A stretch of DNA of 64,000 bases from NCBI RefSeq assembly GCF_021535135.1, contig NZ_CP091036.1:3596001-3660000 (forward strand). Direction: 5' to 3'. The stretch comes from Antarcticibacterium sp. 1MA-6-2. GTDB taxonomy: Bacteria > Bacteroidota > Bacteroidia > Flavobacteriales > Flavobacteriaceae. Every line of letters begins with the position of its first letter. Position 1 is the stretch's first letter. A program made the position numbers and the translations under genes. The notes beneath the pieces are model-generated. The model did not search any database. It was not told the origin of the DNA and worked only from the letters and a program-made list of their open reading frames with translations. Below are positions 10,176 to 21,911 of the stretch, piece after piece.

Positions 10176-11797
10176 TTGGACAAAATTACAATAATATCAT
10201 CCGGGGATAATGTTGCTGTTGCTTTAGAGGATTTAAGAGCGGGAGAGGAATTGAACTTCCGCGGAATATCCTTAAGGCTTGTGGAAGATATTTCTGCAAA
10301 ACACAAACTGGCACTCGAGGCTTTCAATGTAGGAGATACTATAATTATGTATGGTGTTCCTGTTGCTGAAGTAGTGAGGCCTATTCCTAAGGGTGGGGTG
10401 CTAACTACCAGCAATGTAAAACACCGCACTGCTTACTATAGAATTAATGATGATTTCAAAGAGGAAATCTACTACAAACCGGATTCTTTTCCTGCTCTTG
10501 AAGAGCGATACTTTAGTGGTTTCCATCGAAAAGATGGACAGGTAGGAACGGCGAACTATTGGCTTTTTATTCCCCTGGTATTTTGTCAAAATAGAAATAT
10601 TCAAGTGCTAAAGGAGGCTTTTGAAACAGAGTTGGGGTATAAAAAAGAAAATTCGCTCAAATTACAGCTTAGGACGCTTATAAATGGTGAACATTCCGGT
10701 AAGGATGATTTTTTTCAAAGAAACGAAGAAAAGGTATTTGAAAATATTGACGGAATAAAATTTCTGACCCATGAAGGCGGCTGTGGAGGAACTAGAGCCG
10801 ATGCCCAGGCCCTAATAAATTTGTTATCAGGATACATTAAAAATCCTAATGTGGCGGGGGCAACTGTTTTGAGTTTGGGATGTCAACATGCTCAAATGAG
10901 TATGCTTCAGGAAGCACTGGATCTCCTAAATAATCATAAAGTTAAGTCTTATATTTCGAACAACAACAGTACTCTTCAGAAAATCATATGCTTACTGAAA
11001 TTCTTGATAAAACCTACCAGGAACTAAAAGTGGTTAATACCTTCAGCAGGAAATCTGCACCTTTAAGTAAATTAGTTGTGGGCTTGGAGTGTGGAGGATC
11101 AGACGGGCTTTCAGGAATAACTGCAAATCCTTTAATTGGTGTAGTGTCTGATAAAATAAATGCTGTTGGAGGGTCTACAATTTTATCTGAATTTCCTGAA
11201 TTGTGCGGTGTGGAGCAGGATTTGATCGATAGATGTGTTAATCAAGACATAGCGGGAAAATTTATTTCCTTAATGGAAGCCTATAATAATCGGGCAAGGG
11301 AGGTTGGATCTGGTTTCGATATGAATCCATCCCCCGGTAACATTAAAGATGGTCTTATAACAGATGCCATAAAATCTGCAGGAGCTGCGACTAAGGGAGG
11401 ACGAGCTCCCATTGCAGATGTTCTGGATTACGGAGAGTATGTTACAAAACCGGGTTTGAATCTTCTTTGCACCCCCGGGAATGATGTAGAAAGTACCACA
11501 GGTTTGGCGGGATCTGGAGCAAACCTTATACTTTTTTCAACAGGATTAGGAACTCCTACAGGAAATCCTGTTTGTCCTGTTATAAAAATATCTTCCAATT
11601 CTAAACTACCCCAAAAAATGAAGGATATTATTGATTTTGATGCCGGAAAATTTATTTCGGAAAGGAAATCTTTAGAGGATCTCTCAAATGATCTTTTAGA
11701 TCTTATTATAGAGGTAGCAAGTGGCAGACAAAAGACTTGTGCAGACAATCTTGGTCAGGACGATTTTATTCCGTGGAAACGGGGAGTATCACTTTAA
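10176..11797 (+). CDS. UxaA-family hydro-lyase, probable L-fuconate dehydratase
   Basis: Altronate/galactarate dehydratase family: a SAF domain at the N terminus (residues ~1-90), then HEGGCGGTRADA, the LSLGCQH stretch, GLECGGSDGLSGITANP and PTGNPVCPVIKISSN with the conserved Cys residues. In this operon it should dehydrate L-fuconate to 2-keto-3-deoxy-L-fuconate; the substrate is inferred from the neighbours, since the family also acts on altronate. The frame breaks near 10975-10980, where a G seems lost (cag-gaa read as cagaa). One base corrects it to 540 residues. This break is not at an RCCGGY site. The start shown is TTG; no in-frame ATG precedes it before a stop at 10161, so the true N terminus is uncertain. 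Confidence 0.8.
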
Positions 11798-11806
11798 AAA
11801 GAGAAA

Positions 11807-13109
11807 ATGAAAAATCTTTTTCTATTACTGGTAATGATTTTGAGTATCCAGGCTGGAACAGCTCAGGGTAATTACGTGCCTCACAAAGAAAACCTGGAAG
11901 CCAGGCAATGGTTTGAGGAAGCTAAATTCGGGATGTTTATCCACTGGGGAGTCTACAGTAACCTTGGAGATGGGGAATGGGTTATGAACAACCAGAATAT
12001 AGCAATTGAAAATTATGAAAAGCTTCCTAAATTTTTTAACCCCACAAAATTTGATGCTGAAGAGTGGGTAAAAGTGGCCAAGGATGCCGGGATGAAATAT
12101 ATTACCATAACCTCACGACACCACGATGGATTTTCTATGTTCGACACCAGAGCTTCAGATTATAACATAGTAAATAATACTCCATTTGGAAGGGATATTC
12201 TAAAAGAGCTGGCAGAAGCCTGCAGGAAGGAGGATATTAAATTGTTTTTCTATTACTCCCTGTTGGATTGGCGGCATCCCGATTATTATCCGCAAGGGAA
12301 AACGGGTAAGGAAATCCGGGATAGATCCACAAAAGGCAATTGGGAGGAGTATATAACTTTTATGAAAGCTCAACTCACAGAATTACTTACAAATTATGGT
12401 GAAATAGGTGGAATTTGGTTTGACGGCCATTGGGATAAACCTGAAGCCAACTGGAACTACGACGAAATTTATAAACTTATTCATGATTTACAGCCCCAGG
12501 CCCTCATTGGGAATAATCATCACTCAGCTCCAATAGATGGAGAAGATTTTCAAATGTTTGAGAAAGACCTTCCCGGAAAGAATACAAAAGGATATAGAAA
12601 TGATCCTGCAAGTGTGGGAGCACTCCCTAAGGAAACTTGCGAGACTATCAACAATTCATGGGGTTTTAATTTACAGGACGATACTCATAAATCAGACAAG
12701 CAGTTAATTCGCTATTTGATCCAAACAGCAGGTTATGGGGCGAATTTTCTCCTTAACGTGGGGCCAATGCCTAATGGGGAAATTCAGGAAAACCACAAAC
12801 AAACCTTGAGGAGTATTGGAAGCTGGCTAAATCAATATGGAGACCTTATTTATGGCAGCAAACAGGGACCTATACTTAGCAGATGAACAAATGGTTTCCA
12901 CTCAAAAAAACGGTAAAATCTATCTGCATCTACTGGATGACCAGGAACTGGTTTTTATTAAAAAATTTGATGCAGAAATAGCGTCAGTAAATTTTTATGA
13001 TTCCGGAAGGAAAGCAAAATTAGAAAAGACAAGCTATGGAACTTTTATAAAGGTACCTAAAGCTGAAAGAAATGATATAGCAACAACTTTAGAAATAAAA
13101 TTAAAGTAA
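11807..13109 (+). CDS. GH29 alpha-L-fucosidase, secreted
   Basis: Signal peptide (residues ~1-20, ending AQG), then the GH29 barrel: WFEEAKFGMFIHWGVYS, TSRHHDGFSMFDT and GGIWFDGHWD, with the nucleophile Asp near residue 206. The C terminus is a beta-sandwich domain. Removes terminal L-fucose from glycans. The frame breaks at 12874-12880 (ACTTAGC). Restoring ACCGGC gives GPIPADEQMVS and a 433-residue protein. It is the first hydrolase of the operon, 9 bases after the dehydratase. Confidence 0.92.
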
Positions 13110-13117
13110 CTACACAA

Positions 13118-13897
13118 ATGTCTTTATTTAGTCTCAAAGGGAAAACAGCAGTAATTACTGGAGGTGGTAGCGGAATAGGAAAGGCAATAGCCGAAAAATT
13201 TGCAGCCCGGGGTGCAACTGTTCACGTTTTGGAATACAATATTGAGGAGGGAGAAAAATTGGTGGCAGAAATTCGCGGGAATGAAGGTAAAGCTGAGTTT
13301 CATTCCTGTGACGTATCAAAGCAGGAAGAGGTAAGGCAGGTAATATCGAAAATAGCTAAGTCAACACCAATTAATATTCTTGTAAATAACGCAGGGGTTG
13401 CTCACGTGGGAAATGTTGAAAATACCACCGAAGAAGATATGGATCGCCTTTATCAGGTAAATATTAAAGGGGTCTATAATTGCCTTTTTGCTGTAATTCC
13501 ATATATGAAAAAAAATGGCGGAGGTTGTATTATCAATATGGCGAGTATAGCATCGGTCGTGGGAATAGCAGATAGGTTTGCATATTCAATGTCTAAAGGA
13601 GCTGCTTTAACGATGACTTATTCTATAGCTAAAGATTATCTTAATTTTGGAATTCGTTGCAACAGTATTTCTCCCGCCCGGGTTCACACACCTTTTGTTG
13701 ATGGTTTTATTACCAAAAATTATCCGGGCAAAGAGGCCGAAATGTTCGAAAAGCTTTCCAAAACCCAGCCCATTGGAAGAATGGGAACTACAGAGGAGAT
13801 AGCCAATTTAGCATTGTATCTATGTTCTGATGAAGCATCATTTATTACAGGAACTAATTTTCCCATTGATGGAGGTTTTATTAAACTAAACGGTTAA
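13118..13897 (+). CDS. SDR oxidoreductase, probable 2-keto-3-deoxy-L-fuconate dehydrogenase
   Basis: Intact 259-residue short-chain dehydrogenase. The nucleotide-binding motif is TGGGSGIGKA, the structural motif is NNAGVAH, and the catalytic set is Ser in NMASIAS with YSMSK. The C-terminal half (NSISPARVHTPFVDGF) resembles the SDRs that oxidise 2-keto-3-deoxy-L-fuconate to the 2,4-diketo acid. It lies between the dehydratase and the diketo-acid hydrolase, which fits that step. The assignment of the two SDRs of this operon to their steps is an inference. The stop overlaps the next ATG. Confidence 0.8.
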   Translation: MSLFSLKGKTAVITGGGSGIGKAIAEKFAARGATVHVLEYNIEEGEKLVAEIRGNEGKAEFHSCDVSKQEEVRQVISKIAKSTPINILVNNAGVAHVGNVENTTEEDMDRLYQVNIKGVYNCLFAVIPYMKKNGGGCIINMASIASVVGIADRFAYSMSKGAALTMTYSIAKDYLNFGIRCNSISPARVHTPFVDGFITKNYPGKEAEMFEKLSKTQPIGRMGTTEEIANLALYLCSDEASFITGTNFPIDGGFIKLNG

Positions 13898-15688
13898 TGA
13901 AAATAATACTTACTTTATTTTGTTCGCTTTTTTTAGCAACAGCCTACGGTCAAACTTCCCACGAAGAGGCGAAAAAAGCGATTGAGAACCGGGAATTCCC
14001 TGGCTGGTTTCAGGATGCTAAACTGGGGATTTTTGTGCATTGGGGGTTATATTCAGTTCCTGCTTATGGCGGCAAGGAGAGTTATTCTGAATGGTTTCTG
14101 AGGGGCTTACAAATGAAGGACAGTCTTCGCACCAATTTTTTGAAGAACACCTATGGCGAAAATTTTACCTATAACGACCTGGCCCATGAGTTTAAAGCAG
14201 AACTTTTTGATCCGGAAGAATGGGCTGATCTTTTTAAAATGGCGGGGGCAAAATATGTAGTATTGGTGTCCAAACATCACGATGGATATGCCTTATGGCC
14301 AAGTAAATACAACAGGAACTGGAATAGTGCAGACAACAAGTCCAAAAAGGGATATTGTGGGAGAACTTACAGAATCTGTAAGGGGTGCAGGATTAAAAAT
14401 GGGACTGTATTACTCCTTGCCAGAATGGAATCATCCCTTGCACCGCTGGTATGCAGATCCCCATGATAGTATAGGCGAATATGTTGATACCTATATGATC
14501 CCCCAATTTAAAGAACTGGTAAGCACCTATAAACCTTCCTTAATCTTTGCTGATGGGGAATGGTTCAATACTGCAGAGCAATGGCATTCAGCAGAATTAA
14601 TAAACTGGTATTATAATCTGGTGGGAGATGAGGCTATTGTAAACAACCGCTGGGGAAGTGGGCTGGATGTAGGTTTTCTCACCCCTGAATATAGTGCGGG
14701 AATAAAAGAAACTACCAGGCCCTGGGCAGAAGTTAGGGGAATTGGGAGATCCTTCGGCCTTAATAGAAATGAAGATCTGGAAGCCTATGGCACTTCAAAG
14801 GAATTGGTTGAAAAATTTGTGCAAGCGGTTGCCAATGGTGGTGGAATGATCCTCAACGTAGGTCCCGGAGCTGACGGGCAGATCCCATTGATCCAGCAGG
14901 AACGCCTTGTACAGTTAGGGAAGTGGCTTAAGATCAATGGAGAAGCAATTTATGGTACAAAATCTTTTTCTGTAATTGAAGAAGAGAAAGAAGTTCAAAT
15001 ATCAAGAATAGATAACAATATAAACTTTAACTGGGTACGTAATGCACCAATGAAGGGAATTCGGGAGGATGATTTTTCTGTGAAATGGGAAGGATTTCTG
15101 TTTCCTCCCCAAAGCGGGAAGTACATTCTGGAACTGGAAGCTGATGATGAAGCAGTTCTTAAACTGGACGGTAAAACTATTATAAATAACAATTATACAG
15201 CCCCAGACAAAGAGGCTGAGGTTATGAATGCCAATACCAGTAATTCCAACCGGGCAGAGATAAATCTTACGGCAAATAAGCCTTACTACCTGGTGCTGGA
15301 GTACAGGGAAAAGAAGCAAAATGCCATGGTAAAGTTGTCCTGGAGCACAAAGGGAAAAGAAAAGGATATTATTCCACCTTCAGCTTTTTATTTAGATCAA
15401 AATCGAAATGACGCCGGAATTTCAGGAGAATATAATTCTTTGAAAACTCATATGGCGTATACCAGGAATACTAATTCGGTGTTTGCCATAAGCTTTGAAT
15501 GGCCGGAAGAAATTTTGGAGTTAAACATACCAAAACCCCGGGACGGAGCCACAGTTCAAATGCTGGGATTGGAAAGAGATTTAAAATGGTGGTATAAGGA
15601 AGAAAAACTATATATAAACACAGGTGAGATAAAATATGGGGAATTACCTTCCCACGATGCCTGGACATTTAAAATTGAAAATTACTAA
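13897..15688 (+). CDS. GH29 alpha-L-fucosidase with C-terminal PA14-like domain
   Basis: Signal peptide (residues 1-18, AYGQ), then the GH29 barrel: FQDAKLGIFVHWGLYS, VSKHHDGYALW and SLIFADGEW, which holds the probable nucleophile Asp. The C terminus (from ~15020) has a PA14/GLEYA-like pattern (FSVKWEGFLFPPQSGKYIL, LEADDEAVLKLDG), a likely carbohydrate-binding module. The frame breaks at 14333-14341. Restoring ACCGGT there gives NSADTGPKRDIVGEL, matching the conserved GPKRD of GH29, and a protein of 596 residues. Confidence 0.9.
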
Positions 15689-15699
15689 TTTCTATAAAA

Positions 15700-16557
15700 A
15701 TGAAAATAATAAGATTTGGTGAGGCGGGAAAAGAAAAACCTGGAGTACAACTGGCAAATGGAAAGCGTCTTGACGTTTCTGGCTTTGAGTCAGATTATAC
15801 CGAAGATTTTTTTGCTAATGATGGAATTTCAAAACTAAATACCTGGCTCAGCTCAAATGAAGAAAATTGCGAGGAAATTGGGGAAAATGTAAGGCTTGGT
15901 TCTCCTATTGCACGTCCTTCAAAAATTGTTTGTGTAGGTCTAAATTATGCCAAACATGCTGCTGAAAGTGGGATGGATGTCCCTAAAGAACCTATTCTTT
16001 TTTTTAAAGCAACCAGTGCCATTGTTGGGCCTAATGACGATTTGATCATTCCCCGCGGAAGTAAGAAAACAGATTGGGAAGTGGAGTTGGGTGTAGTGAT
16101 TGGTAAGAAAACCTCCTATGTAGATGAAGCAGAAGCTATGGATTATGTTGTAGGGTATGTTCTACATAATGACTACAGTGAAAGAGAATTCCAGATAGAG
16201 AGATCGGGGCAATGGGTGAAGGGAAAAAGCTGTGACACTTTCGCACCCCTCGGTCCTTTTTTGGCAACTAAAGATGAAATAAAGGATCCACATAATTTAG
16301 ATTTATGGCTAAAATTAAATGGAGAGATTAAGCAGCAAAGTAATACTTCAGATTTTGTTTTTAATATTCCCCAATTAGTAAGCTATATAAGTCAATTTAT
16401 GACCCTTTTACCAGGCGACATAATATCAACAGGAACCCCTTTTGGGGTTGGGATGGGACTTAACCCACAACGTTACCTAAAACCGGGAGATCTAGTAGAA
16501 CTGGGTATTGATGGACTGGGAACATCCAAACAAACAGCAAGAGCTTATAAAAAATAA
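15700..16557 (+). CDS. Fumarylacetoacetate hydrolase family protein, probable 2,4-diketo-3-deoxy-L-fuconate hydrolase
   Basis: Intact, 285 residues. FAH-fold motifs: KIVCVGLNYAKHAAESG, DWEVELGVVIGKK (metal-binding Glu residues), GYVLHNDYSEREFQ, KSCDTFAPLGPFL and GDIISTGTPFGVG. In the non-phosphorylating fucose route this family cleaves the 2,4-diketo acid to pyruvate and L-lactate. The lactate oxidation genes at the end of the operon support that assignment. The stop is immediately followed by the next ATG. Confidence 0.87.
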   Translation: MKIIRFGEAGKEKPGVQLANGKRLDVSGFESDYTEDFFANDGISKLNTWLSSNEENCEEIGENVRLGSPIARPSKIVCVGLNYAKHAAESGMDVPKEPILFFKATSAIVGPNDDLIIPRGSKKTDWEVELGVVIGKKTSYVDEAEAMDYVVGYVLHNDYSEREFQIERSGQWVKGKSCDTFAPLGPFLATKDEIKDPHNLDLWLKLNGEIKQQSNTSDFVFNIPQLVSYISQFMTLLPGDIISTGTPFGVGMGLNPQRYLKPGDLVELGIDGLGTSKQTARAYKK

Positions 16558-17384
16558 ATGAGAGTTGACAGCCATCAACATTTCTGGGCCTATGATTCGC
16601 AACGGGAAAGCTGGATAAATGAGAATATGAAGGCCATCCGCAGGAATTTTTTTCCTGAAGATCTTAAGCCTGTTCTTTCTCAGCACCATTTCGATGGCTG
16701 TATTGCTGTGGAGGCAAATAATTCAGAAGAAGAAACACAATTTTTACTAGACCTGGCACGTCAGAACTCTTTTATAAAGGGTGTGGTTGGCTGGGTGGAC
16801 CTGGCTGCCGATAATTGTGAAGAGCGGTTAGAATATTTTTTAGAAAATCCATTATTTAAAGGAATACGATACTCGCTGCAGGGTCAAGATTTAAGGGAGA
16901 TTATCACTCCACATTTTAAAAGAGGAATTGCACTCCTCAGTAAATTTGATCTCACTTACGATTTGCTTGTACAGGAACAACAATTACCAGAAATTGTTGA
17001 GTTTGTAAAAGAATTTCCTTCCCAGCGCTTTGTTCTGGATCATATGGCGAAACCTCAAATTTCATTTGGTCATTCCGGGAAATGGGAGAAGAACATCAGC
17101 AATTTGGGAGCTTGTGATAATGTCTATTGTAAAGTGTCAGGATTTCTTACTGAGACAGAAGATTATAAATGGAGTTCCAATGATTTTACGCCTTTTATAG
17201 ATACTGTGGCTAAGTGTTTTCGGGGAAGATCGATTGATGTTTGGATCAGATTGGCTAAGTATGCCTTGCAGCAGGAACTTATGGGGATACAGTGCAAATC
17301 ATAGAAAGTTTTTTTGCCACGCGTGGTAGTTCCGCTTTGGAAAAAGTAATGGGTAATAATGCTTTGAAATTTTATAAAATATGA
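16558..17384 (+). CDS. Amidohydrolase-2 family, probable L-fuconolactonase
   Basis: Begins MRVDSHQHFWAYD, the metal-binding HxH motif of the amidohydrolase-2/lactonase family; FVLDHMAKP follows. The 3' part carries two breaks, both GCTAAGT, at 17209-17215 and 17254-17260. Restoring GCCGGT in both gives VAGVFGEDRLMFGSDWPVC, the textbook C-terminal motif of the family, and extends the protein to 274 residues with its stop at 17382-17384. Without repair the frame ends early at 17304. The product opens L-fuconolactone to L-fuconate. It overlaps the next gene by ATGA. Confidence 0.87.
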
Positions 17385-19762
17385 TTAAGAAGATCTCCGT
17401 TTTGTTTTCTGCGGTGTTGGTTTCCTGTTCCTCTTTTAAAGCGGAGCAAGTTCAGGTGCAGCCAGATACTCTTCCTCAACACATTTTATGGTATGAAGCA
17501 CTTAAGCAGAAGAGTGGTTGCAGGCTTTACCAATAGGGAACGGCAGGTTGGGGGCGATGGTATTTGGTGATCCTGAAAATGAGAGAATTCAGCTTAATGA
17601 AGATTCCATGTGGCCCGGTGGACCAGATTGGGGAAATTCCAAAGGAACTCCTGAAGATTTAAAATTTCTGAGGCAATTGATTGAAAATGGAAATATTGAA
17701 CAGGCCGATAACGAGATCGTTGAAAGGTTTTCTTATAAGGGAATTGTACGCTCCCATCAAACTATGGGCGATCTTTTTATACAATTTGAAGATCGCGGTC
17801 CTATAGAAAATTACAGGCGGTCTCTCAATCTTAATACTGCCGAAGTGGTAGTAAATTACACTTCAGGAGACGCAGATTATAACCAAAAAGTTCTGGCCAG
17901 TGCGCCCGATGATGTGGTAATTATTGAACTATCTACTACTTCAAAAAAAGGAATGGATCTTAAACTCAGGTTAGATCGGCCAAAAGATGAGGGTCACTCA
18001 ACAGTTACCCTTAGTAATCCATCCTCTTCTGAAATTTCTATGAAAGGTGAAGTAACCCAATATGGGGGAAGAAAACATTCTCAACTAAGCACCTTTAGAC
18101 TATGGTGTTAAATTTGAGACAGTTCTAAAAGCCGAAAATGAGGGTGGTACTGTAACAGCCCAAAATGGTGGCCTAATTCTGCAGGGTGTAAAAAAAGTAA
18201 CTCTAAAAGTAGTTGCGAACACCTCCTTTTATAACAAGGATTTTGAAGATAAGAACAAAAAAGAGTTGCGCCGTCTTTCCAACATAAAATATTCTGAAAT
18301 CTTTAAAAGACACGTTCGGGATCATCAAAAGTATTTCAATAGAGTCAGTCTTCAATTGGGGGATTCACAAAAGGTAAATTTGCCCACAGATATTCGGCTC
18401 AAAAATTTGGCAACCGGAAAGGAAGATCTGGGATTAGTAGCAGATCTATTTCAGTTTGGTCGCTACCTCCTAATTTCATCGTCGCGCCCGGGAACTAATC
18501 CTGCGAATCTACAGGGTCTCTGGAATGAACATATTGCCGCACCCTGGAATGCTGATTATCACCTGAATGTTAACCTGCAAATGAATTATTGGCCCGCAGA
18601 AGTGACGAACCTTACCGAATTGCATATGCCCCTCTTCGATTTTACAGATAAGCTCATAGAACGGGGTCGTATAACAGCAAGGGAACAATATGGTATAAAA
18701 AGAGGAGCTGTAGCTCATCAGGCTACAGATCTTTGGGCCCCCGCATTTATGCGTGCCGAGCAACCTTACTGGGGAAGCTGGATACACGGTGGAGGCTGGC
18801 TGGCACAACATTATTGGGAGCATTATAATTTTACAAAAGACAAGACTTTTCTCAGAGAAAGGGCTTTCCCCGCTATAAAATCATTTGCTGAATTTTATCT
18901 TGACTGGTTGGTATGGGATGAAAAGACCCAAAAGTGGGTTTCTTTTCCTGAAACTTCTCCGGAAAACTCTTATCTTAATAAGGAAGGAAAAAGGGCAGCG
19001 GTCTCTTATGGCAGCGCCATGGGGCATCAAATCATTGCAGAGGTATTCGACAATATCCTATCCGCAGCTGAGGTTTTGGAAATAGAAGATGATTTTGTCA
19101 AAGAAGTAAAAGAAAAACGAAAAAACCTTTTTCCCGGGATTGTGGTGGGTCCCGATGAAAGGTTGCTTGAGTGGAATGAACCTTATGAGGAACCGGAAAA
19201 AGGCCATAGACATCTCTCTCATCTTTACGGGCTGCATCCGGGAAATGATATTATCCAATCCACACCTGGAGCTTTTGAGGCTGCAAAAAATTCTATTGAT
19301 TACCGTCTTCAGCATGGAGGGGCAGGAACCGGGTGGAGTCGTGCCTGGATGATCAACTTTAATGCACGCCTATTGGACGGGCGATCGGCCAAAGAAAACA
19401 TAGATAAATTTATGCAGATCTCTCTGGCAAAAAATTTATTTGATCTGCACCCCCCGTTCCAGATAGACGGTAATTTTGGATTTACTGCAGGAGTAGCGGA
19501 AATGCTTCTTCAGTCCCACGAAGACTTTATAAGGATCCTTCCTGCACTTCCAGAATCCTGGGAAAACGGAGAAATTGCAGGTTTAAAGGCAAGAGGAGAT
19601 ATTGAAGTAGATATCCGGTGGGAAAAAGGTTTATTAAAAGAACTGGTTTTAAGAGCCAAGGAAGGGAAAAAACAAAAGATTCATTACGCAGGAACTGAAG
19701 TTGTAATAAACCTGCTTTCCGGCAAGGAAGTAATTCTTAGTGCTGACCTTAAAACATTATAA
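17381..19762 (+). CDS. GH95 alpha-L-fucosidase, lipoprotein
   Basis: Starts MIKKISVLFSAVLVSCSS, a lipoprotein signal with Cys near residue 16. The GH95 core includes ALPIGNGRLGAMVFGDPENERIQLNEDSMW, GLWNEHIAAPWNADYHLNVNLQMNYWPAE, GSWIHGGGWLAQHYWEHY and DGNFGFTAGVAEML. The family hydrolyses alpha-1,2-linked L-fucose by inversion (some members act on galactose). The frame breaks at 17500-17507 (ACTTAAGC; ACCGGC gives WYEAPAEEWLQALPIG) and 18084-18090 (ACTAAGC; ACCGGC gives HSQPAPLDYGVKFE). The corrected length is 792 residues. The ATG overlaps the stop of the lactonase. Confidence 0.9.
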
Positions 19763-19800
19763 CCAATAGTTAATCAATAGATTACCTAAAAACTTTATTT

Positions 19801-21906
19801 ATGAAAACCCTATATCGATATAGTTTTATCAGCCTGTTCCTACTTTCAACATTTTTTGCAGGTGCCCAGGAACCCGAACCTGTTGGTCCCCTGCCGTCTC
19901 AGCGGCAGTTAGACTGGCATGAAATGGAATACTATGCTTTTGTTCATTTCAACATGAACACCTTTACCAATATGGAATGGGGAGAGGGAGGGGAATCTCC
20001 TGAAAAGTTTAATCCTACAAATCTGGATACCCGTCAATGGGCGCGCGTAGCGAAGGAAGCAGGTATGAAAGGAATAATTCTTACGGCTAAACACCACGAT
20101 GGATTTGCGCTTTGGCCTACTAAAACGACAGAACATTCAGTAAAAAATTCTCCCTGGAAGGAAGGTGAGGGTGATGTAATAAAAGAGCTTGCAGAAGCTT
20201 GTAAGGAGTATGGGCTCAAACTGGGAGTGTACCTTTCTCCGTGGGACAGGAACCATCCCGAATATGGATGGGAAGAATATGTTGAGGTTTTTCACAAACA
20301 ACTGGAAGAGCTGCTAACCAATTATGGAGAGTTATTCGAGGTATGGTTTGATGGTGCGAACGGCGGGACAGGTTATTATGGTGGAGCTAATGAAGAGCGT
20401 AAAATTGATAACAGGACCTACTATCAATGGGATAAAGTTACGGAAATGGTAAGAAAGTATCAGCCCAACGCCGTGATCTTTAGTGATAATGGCCCTGATG
20501 TAAGATGGGTAGGTAACGAAGAAGGTTTTGCTTAGCAAAACTAACTGGAGTATAATAAGGAGAGATGAAGTATATCCCGGTTGGCCAAAGTATAAGGAGC
20601 TACAGTATGGACATGAAGACGGTACTCACTGGGTGCCCGCTGAGGCGGACGTATCCATACGTCCCGGTTGGTATTACCATCCTCAGGAGGATCATTTGGT
20701 GAAATCTTTACCTCACTTGCTGGATATTTACTATCGTTCAATAGGAAGAAATGCTTCCCTGCTGCTTAACCTTCCTGTCGATAATAGGGGGCTGGTTCAT
20801 GAAAAAGATGTAGAGCAGTTAATGAAGCTTCGGAAGAAAATTGATGAAGATTTTAAGACAAACCTAGCTAAAGATGTTGTTATAACTGCAAGCTCAGAAA
20901 GAGGAAATGCTTTAAAATATACTGCTGGTAAAGCTATAGACGGAGATAAGCAAACATACTGGGCGCCTAAAGAGGCTGAGGTGGAGGCTACTCTTACACT
21001 TGATTTTGGGGAGGAGACGACTTTTAATAGATTTTTGGCTCAGGAGTATATCTCATTGGGACAAAGGGTAAAAGAATTCAGCATCGAGGCTTTGGTAAAC
21101 GGAACCTGGAAGGAAATCGACAGGCAAACAACTATTGGCTATAAGCGTATTTTAAGATTTGATCCTGTAAAAGCGACGTCGATAAGATTTAAAGTACTGG
21201 ATGCCAAAGCAGGTGCACTTATTTCTAATATTGAAGTTTATAATGCTCCTGTCTTACTGGTAGCTCCAGAGATTCAAAGAACTACTTCGGGTGAAATCAC
21301 ATTACAGGTTCCAGATGAAAATGTAGAATTGTTCTATACTTTAGATGGTAGTGAGCCAACGAAAAAGTCAAAAAAATATACTAATTCCTTTACACGGTTA
21401 GAACCCTTAAAAATTAAAGCCGTGGCTTTTAATCCTGAAACAGGGGAGTATAGCGAATCAAAAACTATAAATTTTGATATTGCAAAAAAAGATTGGGAGA
21501 TTGTAAAGGTAAGCTCTGGTAAAACTGAAGAAGCATCTAAAATAATTGATGAAGATATAAATAGCTCGTGGTCTACAGCAAGAGATGGAGGACTGCCACA
21601 GGAAGTGGTGATTGACCTGAAAAAAGAATACAGTTTGCAGGGGTTTACTTATACTCCCCCCCAAGGAAGATGGACGTTTGGAATCATCTCAGAATACAAT
21701 TTTCAGGTGAGTTCCAACAATAAAACATGGAAAACAGCAGCTTCAGGTGAATTTGGAAACATAAAGAACAATCCCATAGAGCAAACCGTAACATTTAAAC
21801 CTAGGTAAATGCCCGATATATAAAACTAAAAGGAATAAGAACCACAGATAATAGTGGAGCAATCTCAATTGGAGAGATAGGGGTGATCACGCTAAATCAG
21901 AAATAA
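19801..21906 (+). CDS. GH29 alpha-L-fucosidase with discoidin (F5/8 C) domains
   Basis: Signal peptide (residues ~1-22, FAGAQ). GH29 barrel: WHEMEYYAFVHFNMNTFTN, TAKHHDGFALWPT and LFEVWFDGANGG (nucleophile Asp). Two F5/8-type-C-like segments follow, near 20870-21240 and 21480-21900, with a chitobiase/beta-hexosaminidase C-terminal-like repeat between them (LFYTLDGSEPTKKS). Frame breaks are at 20530-20536 (GCTTAGC; GCCGGC gives EEGFAGKTNWS) and 21799-21806 (ACCTAGGT; ACCGGT gives FKPVNARYIKLKGI). The second extends the protein to a stop at 21906, for 700 residues. This multi-domain build is typical of GH29 enzymes that act on complex, possibly sulfated, fucans, but the substrate is not provable here. 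Confidence 0.9.
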
Positions 21907-21911
21907 GAACC

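Noticed and set aside
13355-13361. GCTAAGT in the first SDR gene as another scar
   Set aside because: The frame is continuous on both sides and the residues (Ala-Lys-Ser) fit. Treating it as GCCGGT would break the gene.
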